Assembly (NCBI GenBank): GCA_016125495.1
Contig: WGLQ01000014.1
Coordinates: 62,001-126,000 of the forward strand
Direction: 5' to 3'
DNA: 64,000 bases
DNA from: Hyphomicrobiales bacterium
GTDB lineage: Bacteria; Pseudomonadota; Alphaproteobacteria; Rhizobiales; RI-29
Below are positions 37,567-45,929 of this stretch, piece after piece (positions within the stretch are counted from its first letter, which is position 1; every line of letters begins with the position of its first letter). The notes beneath the pieces were generated by a model, which saw only the letters and a program-made list of their open reading frames with translations, searched no databases and had not been told where the DNA came from. Position numbers and translations under genes: made by a program.

Positions 37567-38034
37567 ATGATCACGGAAGGCCAGAAGGTTCCAAAGTTCG
37601 AAGTGTCGACCGACGATGGTGGCAAGATCAGCTCCAAGAGCCTCGCCGGACGCCCGGCGGTGCTCTATTTCTATCCAAAGGACGATACCAGCGGTTGCAC
37701 CAAGCAGGCCCTGGCCTTCACTGAACTGGCCGAACGCTTCGCCGCCATCGGTGTTCCCGTAATCGGCATCTCGCCCGATTCGCTCGCCAGCCACGAGAAA
37801 TTCCGCAAGAAGCACAACCTTGCCGTCGGCCTCGCCAGCGACGAGGACAAGAGCCTTGCCGAGGCATTCGGCGTCTGGGTGGAAAAGAGCATGTACGGCC
37901 GCAAGTACATGGGCATCGAGCGCTCCACCTTCCTGATCGACGCCAAGGGCAAGGTCGCCCGCGTCTGGCGCAAGGTGAAGGTACCTGGGCACGCCGAGGA
38001 GGTTCTTGCCGCCGCCAGCGAGCTTGCCGGCTGA
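37567..38034 (+). CDS. bcp: Peroxiredoxin (BCP/PrxQ type)
   Basis: This thiol peroxidase of 155 residues reduces hydroperoxides. The peroxidatic cysteine is in PKDDTSGCTKQALAF. The resolving cysteine normally five residues later in PrxQ (GCTKEAC) is replaced by Leu, and no other Cys is present, so this is a 1-Cys form needing an external thiol. ATG at 37567 with GAGGCGG upstream. Position beside the AsmA-like gene and before bactofilin is common in Hyphomicrobiales. Confidence 0.95.
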   Translation: MITEGQKVPKFEVSTDDGGKISSKSLAGRPAVLYFYPKDDTSGCTKQALAFTELAERFAAIGVPVIGISPDSLASHEKFRKKHNLAVGLASDEDKSLAEAFGVWVEKSMYGRKYMGIERSTFLIDAKGKVARVWRKVKVPGHAEEVLAAASELAG

Positions 38035-38275
38035 ACAGCCCGCCGGCGCAGCGGAGAAGGGCGGCGCCGGCGCCACAATTCACAGCCTCCGCCTTGGAAT
38101 GGCCACGACCTGCGAATCAATATGCATGTGGCGCATTCGACACGAGCCAGCAAATGACTCCGCCACCGGATGCGCTATAAGTGATGCAGGCATGCGGATG
38201 CCGGCAGCTCATGGACCAAGGGGGACATCGGGCGGTCGAGCGTGCAGGCTCGAAGGTAGCGGAGGTAAGGTGCGT

Positions 38276-38887
38276 ATGTTTACGACCAGAAGGCCTGGGG
38301 GGTCCGATCGAGACGCGGCCGCACCAGAGACGCCGGCGCAACGGCCGGTGCCGGAAGCTCAAACCCGCCCTGCGGCGCCGATGCCGCAGCCGGCGAGACA
38401 ACCCGTGAGTACGACCATGAGGGGTAATAGCGGCATGTCACCATCCATCATCGGGGAGGACCTGACCATCGTCGGCAACACGTCGTCGACCGGTGAGATC
38501 CACGTCCAGGGCAAGATCCAGGGCGATATCCATTGCGCCACGCTGATCGTCGGCCCCAGCGCCGAGATCAGCGGCGGAGTCGTTGCCGAGGACGTCACCG
38601 TTCAGGGCCGCGTCATGGGCTCGATCCGGGGCGAGCGGGTCAGCCTGCAATCCAGTTCGCACGTCGAGGGCGACGTCTTCCACAAGTCGCTGGCGATCGA
38701 GCAGGGCGCCTACTTCGAGGGCAAGTCCCGCCGTTCGGAAAATCCGGTCGCCGAGGCACCGCGTCCCGAGGCGCGTCCGGCCGTGTCCCTCTCGGGCCAT
38801 GGCAACGGCAGCGGCGGATCGCACGCTCCGAACCTGCCACTGACCGCATCCCTGGCCGCCCGTGCGGCAGAAGGGGATCGCGGCTGA
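38276..38887 (+). CDS. Bactofilin
   Basis: This bactofilin of 203 residues polymerises without nucleotide into membrane-associated filaments that guide cell-wall growth. The beta-helix core (about 57-155) opens PSIIGEDLTIVGNTSSTGEI and shows the repeated six-residue pattern (VQGKIQGDI, AEISGGVVAEDVTVQGRV). Proline/alanine-rich disordered tails flank it. The start at 38276 follows GGAGGTAAGG; a GTG two codons upstream is equally in frame. A LytM peptidase gene, often adjacent to bactofilins, is absent here. It ends convergent with a small membrane-protein gene. Confidence 0.93.
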   Translation: MFTTRRPGGSDRDAAAPETPAQRPVPEAQTRPAAPMPQPARQPVSTTMRGNSGMSPSIIGEDLTIVGNTSSTGEIHVQGKIQGDIHCATLIVGPSAEISGGVVAEDVTVQGRVMGSIRGERVSLQSSSHVEGDVFHKSLAIEQGAYFEGKSRRSENPVAEAPRPEARPAVSLSGHGNGSGGSHAPNLPLTASLAARAAEGDRG

Positions 38888-38910
38888 CGGCTGAACGACG
38901 GTCGTCATCG

Positions 38911-38932
38911 CGGGCCCCCCTTACGGGGCCCG
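38911..38932. terminator. GC-rich hairpin between convergent genes
   Basis: CGGGCCCC and GGGGCCCG form an 8-bp perfect stem with a 6-base loop, 24 bases after the bactofilin stop. The gene at 39072 converges on it, so it may terminate both. It lacks a clear T-run. Confidence 0.5.
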
Positions 38933-39071
38933 ACCTCGAGACCGAGTGGCCAATCCAGACGACAACCGCGCGAGGCCGCAAGGCCTGCCGCGCGTTTGTC
39001 TCTTGGTGCAAGTCGGGATTCCGGCGCGGTCCTGATAGTCGTGCTTCGGACCTTGCGGTCACCGAGGGACG

Positions 39072-39494
39072 TCAGTCGCGGCGGTCGCCCTGTTCCTCGC
39101 CGACCTTTGCGACCGGCTCGAAAGCCGCCGGCCCCGGTTTCAACTCGTCCGCCATGCGAACGTAGTGCCGGTGCAGCGGGCCCCAGACCGAGCCGCGCGC
39201 ATTCGAAAGGGCCATCACCGAAACCCCCATGGCCAGAGTGCCGAAGGTCAGCGCGAAGAACAGCACGAGCAGAACCGGCGCCACCGCGCCCTCGCCCGGA
39301 GCCCGCATCAGATCCGCGAGGCCCGCGACGTTGCCAACGAGCAAACCGGCGCCCGTAAGCGCGCCCGCCAGCAAACCGGTCAGGCAATTGATCAGGAGGT
39401 AGCGCACCAGTCGGGGGGCTTGTGCCGGACGCTCGCTGGCGTGCGCCGTGCCCTCCGGTGTCGGCCGGATCGAGGGAACCGAAGTGCGCACCAT
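39072..39494 (-). CDS. Small membrane protein of unknown function
   Basis: This 140-residue protein has two transmembrane helices, around LINCLTGLLAGALTGAGLLV (34-55) and VLLVLFFALTFGTLAMGVSV (74-95). A charged C-terminal tail follows. The ATG at 39494 follows GGGAGG. It is 102 bases downstream of prfB. I recognise no named family. The topology suggests both termini in the cytoplasm. Confidence 0.75.
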   Translation of the reverse strand: MVRTSVPSIRPTPEGTAHASERPAQAPRLVRYLLINCLTGLLAGALTGAGLLVGNVAGLADLMRAPGEGAVAPVLLVLFFALTFGTLAMGVSVMALSNARGSVWGPLHRHYVRMADELKPGPAAFEPVAKVGEEQGDRRD

Positions 39495-39595
39495 GAGAGA
39501 GCCTCCCAGATGATCCCGAAGCACGGGACATGCGGGCCGGTTGGCCGATGGCGGCGCACTGGCACGCCGCCGCCTCCGCTGGCCCCGGTGCCCGC

Positions 39596-40727
39596 CTAAT
39601 CGAGGTCGGCGATGGCCTTTCGGGCGCCGCCGTCGACGCGCTGAGCGAGGGCTGCGGCCAGGAACTCCTCGAGATCGCCATCGAGCACCAGTGAAGGTGC
39701 CGTGCTCTCGACCCCGGTGCGCAGGTCCTTCACCAACTGATAGGGCTGCAGCACGTAGGACCGGATCTGATGGCCCCAGCCGATGTCGGTCTTGCTGGCC
39801 GCCTGGCTGGCCGCCGCTTCCTCGCGCTTCTGCAATTCGAGCTCGTAGAGGCGGGCGCGCAGCATCGACCATGCGCTCGCACGGTTCTTGTGCTGCGAGC
39901 GCTCACTCTGACATTGCACGACGATTCCCGTCGGGATGTGGGTGATGCGCACCGCACTGTCGGTCGTATTGACGTGCTGACCGCCAGCGCCGCTGGCTCG
40001 GTAGGTGTCGACGCGGCAATCGCTCTCGTTGATGTCGATCTCGATGGTATCGTCGACCACGGGAAAGACCCAGACGGATGCAAAACTGGTGTGCCGGCGC
40101 GCCTGGGAGTCGTACGGCGAAATGCGCACCAGACGGTGCACGCCGGACTCCGTCTTCAGCCAGCCGTAGGCGTTGAGCCCCTTGACCTCGATCGTGGCGG
40201 ACTTGATCCCGGCCTCCTCGCCCTGGCTCTCCTCGAGGAGATCGACCTTGTAGCCGTTGGCATCGGCCCAACGCGTGTACATGCGCAGCAGCATGCTCGC
40301 CCAATCCTGGCTCTCGGTGCCACCGGCCCCCGCATGCACCTCGAGATAACAGGAATTGCCGTCGGCCTCGCCAGAGAGCAGCGCTTCGAGCTGGCGTCGT
40401 TTGGCTTCCTTTTCCAGCCGACGCAGACTGACCAGTGCCTCCCCGAAAACCTCCTCGTCGCCCTCTTCCTCGGCCAGTTCGACCAATCCGACGGCATCGT
40501 CGAGTTCACGTGAGAGACCCTTGTAGCTGCCGATCGCGTTGTCCAGGTGCTGGCGCTCGCGCATCACCTTCTGGGCTTCCTGGGGTTTGCTCCAGAGGCC
40601 CGGATCCTCCGCCAGGCCGTTGAGTTCGTCGAGACGCTTCAGCGCTCGCTCCCAGTCAAAGATGCCTCCTCAGGAGCGCGAGGCACTCCTTGATCTCATC
40701 GACGATGGCTTGCGGCTCGGCCCGCAT
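39596..40727 (-). CDS. prfB: Peptide chain release factor 2, made by programmed +1 frameshift
   Basis: RF2 terminates translation at UGA and UAA. The first 23 codons ([11 protein letters not shown]...LLRRHL) end in an in-frame TGA. A +1 shift at CTT-TGA-C continues as DWERALKRL into the main frame, giving 376 residues, the standard RF2 length. The peptidyl-hydrolysis motif is intact (GAGGQHVN). The stop-codon recognition loop reads [13 protein letters not shown], with Tyr where Escherichia coli has Phe. The start at 40727 follows GGAG at 8 bases. Low RF2 favours the shift, so the gene regulates itself. It is 226 bases downstream of mrcA on the same strand. Confidence 0.96.
40655..40670 (-). 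promoter_or_regulatory. Programmed +1 frameshift site of prfB
   Basis: On the minus strand the site reads AGGAGGCATCTTTGAC: an internal Shine-Dalgarno AGGAGG, three bases, then CTT TGA C. This is the same layout as the Escherichia coli site (AGGGGG TAT CTT TGA C). Confidence 0.96.
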
Positions 40728-40953
40728 GAGGTTTCTCCAGTAATGACGCCGCGCCAGCGAACAAACTGTCCCGACGTTGGCAAAGCGGCCGATCCGATGA
40801 CCGGGTTCCGCCCGGGTCATCGGCGCCGCAACGGGTATCGTTAGCCGATATTGCCAGCCCGGCGAAAGACCGAAGAGGCCCGCCACGAGCCCCGCTGAGG
40901 GTCGCAACGAATATGCGAACGCCCTCGAGCGGATGCAAGCACCGGCGCTGGCG

Positions 40954-43449
40954 TCAATAGAGGCCGCGTCCGGCGCCGAAGGACGGCTGTGCCCCCCAGA
41001 TGCCGCCGACGCCGTTACCACCACCCGAATCGGTCCCGAAGTACTCGTTGTAGGTATCGGCCGGCTCGTCTTCGGGCTTGAAGGCCTCGAGGATCGCATC
41101 GGGGTCGGAGGCACTGGTCCTCAGGCCGGTCTTGCGATTGACACGGATCATCTTGACGCCCGGTGGCGAACGGAACGGAATCGCTGGCTGATTGGCCAGG
41201 GCAAGCTGCATGAAATCACGGAAGACCGGCGACGAGATCGAACCACCGGTTTCACCCTTGCCCATCGGGCGCGGCGTGTCGAAGCCGATATAGACGCCCA
41301 CCACGAGGTCGGGCGAGAAGCCGACGAACCAAGCGTCCTTTTCGTCGTTCGTGGTGCCCGTCTTGCCGGCGAGCGGCTTGCCGACGGCTTTCACCCGCTG
41401 CCCCGTGCCGCGCTCCACGACGCCCTCCAGCATCAGGGTCATTTGATAGGCGGTGTGTGGGTCGACGATCTGGCGCCGGGCATCGGCCAGCTCGGGTTCG
41501 GGCTGATTCGCCCAGCTCTCGAAGTTGCAGTTGCCGCAGGCGCGCCGGTCGTGCCGCCAAACCGTGCGTCCACGACGGTCCTGGATACGGTCGATGAGCG
41601 TCGGCTCGATGCGCTTGCCTCCGTTGGCGAGCATGGCGTAGCCGGCGGTCATACGCAAAAGCGTGGTCTCACCGGCGCCGAGCGACATGGAAAGCACGGG
41701 AAGCAGGTTGTCGTAGATCCCGAAGCGTCGCGCGTAATCGGTGATGATTGGCATTCCGACGTCACGCGCGAGGCGCACGGTCATGAGGTTGCGCGACAGC
41801 TCGATGCCCGTGCGCAACGTGGAGGGGCCACCGAAGTTCCTGGAGTAGTTCTCCGGCTTCCAGTCGTCCTGTCCGTTGCCCTGCTCGATGGTGATCGGAG
41901 CATCGAGGATGATCGACGACGGTGTGTACCCATTGTCGAGCGCCGCCGCGTAGACGAACGGCTTGAAGGACGATCCCGGCTGGCGGCGAGCCTGGACGGC
42001 CCGGTTGAACTCGTCCTTGTTGCGCTCGAAGGAAAAACCGCCGACGAGCGCGCGCACGCGCCCCGTGTGGGGGTCCATGACGACCATGCCGCCCTGCACT
42101 TCGGGGCGCTGCATGAGTTCCCAATTGCCCTGCTGGCCATCGACGGGGCGAACGAAAATGACGTCACCGACCTTGAGCAGCCCGGCGAGCCCCTGAGACT
42201 TGGGCGGCTTGGCCCAGGCCGCACTCTGAAGGCGCAACCGGCCAGTGGTGCGATCGGCCATCAAAGCCCCGTTCGGGTCTCTTGTCGGCTCGAGACCGAG
42301 TTCCGCCACATCACGGCCGACGTCGAGAACCACGGCGAGCCGCCAAGGGTCGATGTTCTCGGGCGCTTCGACGGCGGCGAGCGTCGCCCCCCAATCCCCC
42401 GAAGCATCGATGCTGGCATGCACACCGCGCCAGCCCTGGCGGCGGTCGTACCGAACGAGCCCCTCGACGAGTGCGAGCTTGGCCATCTGCTGGAGGACCG
42501 GATCGAGCGCGGTCCTGACCGAAAGACCGCCCCCGTAGAGACCGGCGTCGGTGTAGATGTCGACGAGTTGCTTGCGCACCTCCTCGGCGAAATACTCCGA
42601 ACCCGGAAGCCAGGTCCCGAGCGGCCGAAAGCTCACGTCGAGCGGATCGGCCGCCGCCTCGTCGTGCTGCTCCTTGGTGATGAACCCGTCCGCCAGCATG
42701 CGGCCCAGCACGTAGTTCCGCCGGATGATCGCGGCATCGCGCTTGCGGATCGGATGGTAGTTGTTGGCACCCTTCGGCAAACCGGCCAGGAAGGCCGCCT
42801 GCGCAAGGCTCAGGTCGCGCAACTCGCGATTGAAATAATAGAGCCCGGCCGCCGCCACGCCGTGGATCTGCGGCCCGCCCATGTAGATCTCGTTGAGGTA
42901 GAGTTCGAGGATGTAGTCCTTGTCGAACGCGTGCTCCATCTTGAGCGCGAGAATGGCTTCCTTGATCTTACGCTCGAAGCTGCGCTCGTTGGTCAGGAGG
43001 AAGTTCTTGGCCACCTGCTGCGTGATGGTCGAGGCGCCGGTCAGACGCCCGCCCTTGAACGCGACGGCGACGGCGCGCGCGATGCCCGCCGGATCGATGC
43101 CGTTGTGCTCGTAGAAGTTCTTGTCCTCCGCCGACAGGAACGCCTGGCGCACCTGTTCGGGAATGGCGTTGATGGGTACGAAGATGCGTCGCTCGCGGGC
43201 ATATTCGCCGATCAGGCTGCCATCGCTCGCGTGGATGCGTGTCATCACCGGCGGCTCGTAACGCCGCAGCACTTCGTAGTTCGGCAGGTCCTGCGTGATC
43301 TGCCAGAACACGATACCGACAACCGAGGCGGCCGCCACGAAACCGAAGAATCCGACGGTGAACAGGAAGCCGAAGAAGCCGAGCAGGAGGCTCTTGCGCC
43401 GCTTCTTTTTCTGTACCTTCGGAGGCAGTATGGCCGGGTTCATGGTCAT
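40954..43449 (-). CDS. mrcA: Penicillin-binding protein 1A (bifunctional class A PBP)
   Basis: This enzyme polymerises and cross-links peptidoglycan. It has 831 residues: a basic cytoplasmic start (VQKKKRRK), one membrane helix (about 20-48), a glycosyltransferase 51 domain with catalytic Glu in FLSAEDKNFYEHNGID and TITQQVAKN. An OB-like insert follows, then a transpeptidase domain with SSFK (in RQPGSSFKPF, near residue 492), SRN and KTG (AGKTGTTND). A small tail ends the protein. The start at 43449 (MTMNPAIL) or two codons later. A CGNC pair in the transpeptidase domain is notable. It lies 401 bases downstream of amiC, same strand. Confidence 0.96.
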   Translation of the reverse strand: MTMNPAILPPKVQKKKRRKSLLLGFFGFLFTVGFFGFVAAASVVGIVFWQITQDLPNYEVLRRYEPPVMTRIHASDGSLIGEYARERRIFVPINAIPEQVRQAFLSAEDKNFYEHNGIDPAGIARAVAVAFKGGRLTGASTITQQVAKNFLLTNERSFERKIKEAILALKMEHAFDKDYILELYLNEIYMGGPQIHGVAAAGLYYFNRELRDLSLAQAAFLAGLPKGANNYHPIRKRDAAIIRRNYVLGRMLADGFITKEQHDEAAADPLDVSFRPLGTWLPGSEYFAEEVRKQLVDIYTDAGLYGGGLSVRTALDPVLQQMAKLALVEGLVRYDRRQGWRGVHASIDASGDWGATLAAVEAPENIDPWRLAVVLDVGRDVAELGLEPTRDPNGALMADRTTGRLRLQSAAWAKPPKSQGLAGLLKVGDVIFVRPVDGQQGNWELMQRPEVQGGMVVMDPHTGRVRALVGGFSFERNKDEFNRAVQARRQPGSSFKPFVYAAALDNGYTPSSIILDAPITIEQGNGQDDWKPENYSRNFGGPSTLRTGIELSRNLMTVRLARDVGMPIITDYARRFGIYDNLLPVLSMSLGAGETTLLRMTAGYAMLANGGKRIEPTLIDRIQDRRGRTVWRHDRRACGNCNFESWANQPEPELADARRQIVDPHTAYQMTLMLEGVVERGTGQRVKAVGKPLAGKTGTTNDEKDAWFVGFSPDLVVGVYIGFDTPRPMGKGETGGSISSPVFRDFMQLALANQPAIPFRSPPGVKMIRVNRKTGLRTSASDPDAILEAFKPEDEPADTYNEYFGTDSGGGNGVGGIWGAQPSFGAGRGLY

Positions 43450-43850
43450 CGGCTGATTGCGCTCTTTCGTCCTGGAAACACGTGTTCGTCGTGGGCTCGG
43501 ACCAAGCGGCGTTCCGGTTGGTCCGCTGGCGCCGCAAAGCCGGCGGTCGAGCAAGTCCTGTGCCGTGCCGCCCCGTCACCGAGTGAGACGACTCGATCCT
43601 GGCAAACCCATGGCATCCCTGTCGCACGGATGCACCATCGATCAGCCGATATCACAATTGCACGTCGTTCGCGAGACCCGTGCCACGACGGCAGGTAACG
43701 GCCAGCCCGCGTGTGAACCAATGCCCGTTCCCTACGACCGGGTGCCCGGCTTCCAATCCGGATTGGACGGGCGAGAGCGACCCACGTCACCCGTCCGCCG
43801 CAGGTCGCCACCCTGCCGCCAGTCCCCATGGCGCCCTGCAGCCCATGGAG
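43450..43850 (-). other. Spacer between amiC and mrcA
   Basis: This 401-base gap separates two cell-wall genes. No gene is visible. It contains the 16-base perfect palindrome at 43752-43767 and otherwise nothing I can name; an mrcA promoter is expected here. Confidence 0.5.
43752..43767. promoter_or_regulatory. 16-base perfect palindrome in amiC-mrcA spacer
   Basis: TCCAATCCGGATTGGA is a perfect palindrome with no central spacer. It lies 84 bases past the amiC stop and about 300 bases before the mrcA start. It could be a DNA-binding site for a dimeric regulator. Too short a loop makes it a poor RNA hairpin. Confidence 0.4.
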
Positions 43851-45122
43851 TCAGAACGGAAAGCGCGCGAATTTCTTGCCGAAGTAGGCGTCGACGGAGC
43901 TGGCGATCGCGGCCGAAACGCGCGCCCGCCACTCCGGCGAGAGCAATTCGCTCTCGTCCTTGCGGTTCGTGATGTAGCCGAGTTCGATCAGCACCGCCGG
44001 CACCTCGCGGGACTTCAGCACGCGAAACCCGGCCGAGCGGTGCGGCCTCTGATTGAGCGCCGTCTTCCCGTGGAGTTTGCCGAGCACCACCTCGGCGAAG
44101 CTGCGGGAGCGGACCTCGGCCTCGCGCCTCGCCAGGTCGAAGAGGATGTCGGCCAGTTCGTCCTGATCTTCCTCGACCTCGACGCCTGCCACCACGTCCG
44201 ACTTGTTCTCACGCCGCGCGAACTCGTCGGCGAGCGCGTCCGATCCCTTGTCCGAGAGCGTGTAGACGGTTGCCCCCCGCACGCTCTGGGCATAGCGGGC
44301 CGGCAGGGAATCGGCGTGAACGGAGATGAAGAGGAGTGCGCCGTTCTCGCGTGCGATCTCGACGCGCCGGCGCAGAGGAATGAAGACGTCGGTGTCGCGG
44401 GTTAGCACGATATGATAGTTGGGCCGCTTGGACAGCTCTTCGCGCAACGCCAGTGCGACCGCCAGCAGCACGTCCTTTTCGCGCGTCCCGCTCGCCGACT
44501 TCGCCCCGGTATCGATGCCGCCATGACCGGCATCCACAACGATGACATTACGGCCCGCGCGCCGCGCCAGCATGCCGGGGGTCACCTCCACGGGTCGCGG
44601 CGCCCGCAGCGAGGCCTCCAGCTTTTCGCGGTCGCGGCGCTTCTGCACCTCGGCATCGAACGACGCCTGATCCGTTGTGACCAGATCGACGACGAGCTGG
44701 CGGGCCTCGCCCTCACGCAATTGATCGAGACGTGCCGCCTCGATGCGCACAGGTCCGGTCACGTCGATGACGATGCGCGCCTTGCCGGGCGCAAATAGAC
44801 CATAGCGGAACGCCGAGACCAAGCCGCTCCCCTTGTTGCCGATCGCGTCCGGGAGTGTGAACTCGACCTCGGGCAGATCGACGATGACGCGGTAGGGGTT
44901 GTCGAGCGTGAAGACCTCGAAATCCACTTCCTCGCTGAAATCGATCGAAAAGCGCGTGAGGGTTCCGTCGCTGGTCAGTTTGGCGTTGCGCGATGTGACA
45001 TCACGGGCGAATGCCCCGCCCACCGTCGACACGAGCATCGCGAGTACCACGCACGTCATCCACGAGGACCAGACCGCGGATGCGGTCGACCAGCCCCGTC
45101 CCACCCGCGTGTCCTTCGCCAT
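43851..45122 (-). CDS. amiC: N-acetylmuramoyl-L-alanine amidase (AmiC type)
   Basis: This periplasmic amidase splits septal peptidoglycan during daughter-cell separation. It has 423 residues: a signal/anchor helix (VVLAMLVSTVGGAFA, after a 30-residue N-tail) and an AMIN domain (about 42-150, SRNAKLTSDGTLTRFSIDF). The Amidase_3 domain has zinc and catalytic residues in VIVVDAGHGGIDTGA, SVHADSL and LIELGYITNRKDES. The start at 45122 follows GAGGAGGAGG. It is divergent from rne, the usual order in Hyphomicrobiales. Confidence 0.95.
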   Translation of the reverse strand: MAKDTRVGRGWSTASAVWSSWMTCVVLAMLVSTVGGAFARDVTSRNAKLTSDGTLTRFSIDFSEEVDFEVFTLDNPYRVIVDLPEVEFTLPDAIGNKGSGLVSAFRYGLFAPGKARIVIDVTGPVRIEAARLDQLREGEARQLVVDLVTTDQASFDAEVQKRRDREKLEASLRAPRPVEVTPGMLARRAGRNVIVVDAGHGGIDTGAKSASGTREKDVLLAVALALREELSKRPNYHIVLTRDTDVFIPLRRRVEIARENGALLFISVHADSLPARYAQSVRGATVYTLSDKGSDALADEFARRENKSDVVAGVEVEEDQDELADILFDLARREAEVRSRSFAEVVLGKLHGKTALNQRPHRSAGFRVLKSREVPAVLIELGYITNRKDESELLSPEWRARVSAAIASSVDAYFGKKFARFPF

Positions 45123-45929
45123 GCCGCCGACCTCCTCCTCGATCTGCCGTGCGTCCCGACACGGCACCGCCGATGCCCCCACCGCGCCGGACGGCGGCGT
45201 TCCTGTGGCTCGCCCAACAAAATGGCATTGTCGCGGTGATGTTCTTAAGCGATTCTTCAACACGAACCGGTTAACCGATGATGGCAGGCGCCGAATCGGC
45301 GCTGCCGCGGGCGTGCCGCTTGCAAGGCCGGCGGCGAGCACGTATGACATCGAACGTGGGTTCGGACCGCGCTTGGCGAATGGCACCGTTGCCGCGCGAA
45401 GGGTCGGATCGGGCCGGCACATTCGGATTCAAGACGGTACGTCCCGCCGAGCAGGTTTTCGGCGCATGCCCCGAGCCAGATTCCGCTGGAGCCTGCGGTG
45501 CGGTTGCGCATCGCCGGCCGGGTGACATTTCGGCGACGATCGTGCCGATGTGAGTGAACGCGGTGGCCGCTCCAACTGCCATCGCCTCCGGGAGACCGGC
45601 AGCCCGGCATCGCGCAGGCGGCGCCGATCCGCGAACCCAACACGCCGGCTCTGCGTCGGCAAGAACAGGCGGGGCTCTCCCGCATCGAGAAACAACTTTG
45701 GAAACGCCTCGAACCCGCTTCACGGCCGCCATGTCAACCGTTCCGACAAATGTCGGTCGGACGATGGGCGCGACCGCCAGCGATGGCCGACGCCACTCGT
45801 GCGTCGCGGCTTTCGCGGTCGGCTCGGTCGGACGGGCGAGGCCTCAATTCGGCGCGATCGGCGCCCCTTCCCCAACTGCTTGCAGCCCACGGATCGGGGC
45901 CCATGCCGGTGCGCCAGGGACCGCACAAC
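45123..45929. other. Long divergent intergenic region amiC / rne
   Basis: This 807-base region has no supported gene. A locally AT-rich stretch at 45238-45276 includes the overlapping palindromes AACCGGTT and GGTTAACC and a CtrA-like box. The distance to the rne start suggests a long 5' leader, which would suit the self-regulation of RNase E known in other bacteria. That is inference. Confidence 0.5.
45245..45261. promoter_or_regulatory. CtrA-box-like sequence upstream of amiC and rne
   Basis: TTAAGCGATTCTTCAAC matches the alphaproteobacterial CtrA box TTAA-N7-TTAAC with one substitution. It lies 123 bases upstream of amiC, a cell-division amidase, so cell-cycle control would make sense. A single degenerate site is weak evidence. 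Confidence 0.3.

Noticed and set aside
40933-43698. Plus-strand open frame of 921 codons
   Set aside because: It lies wholly antisense to mrcA, which has all PBP1A motifs. The frame is open only because of high GC; its composition (Arg/His/Asp/Val-rich) is that of a shadow.
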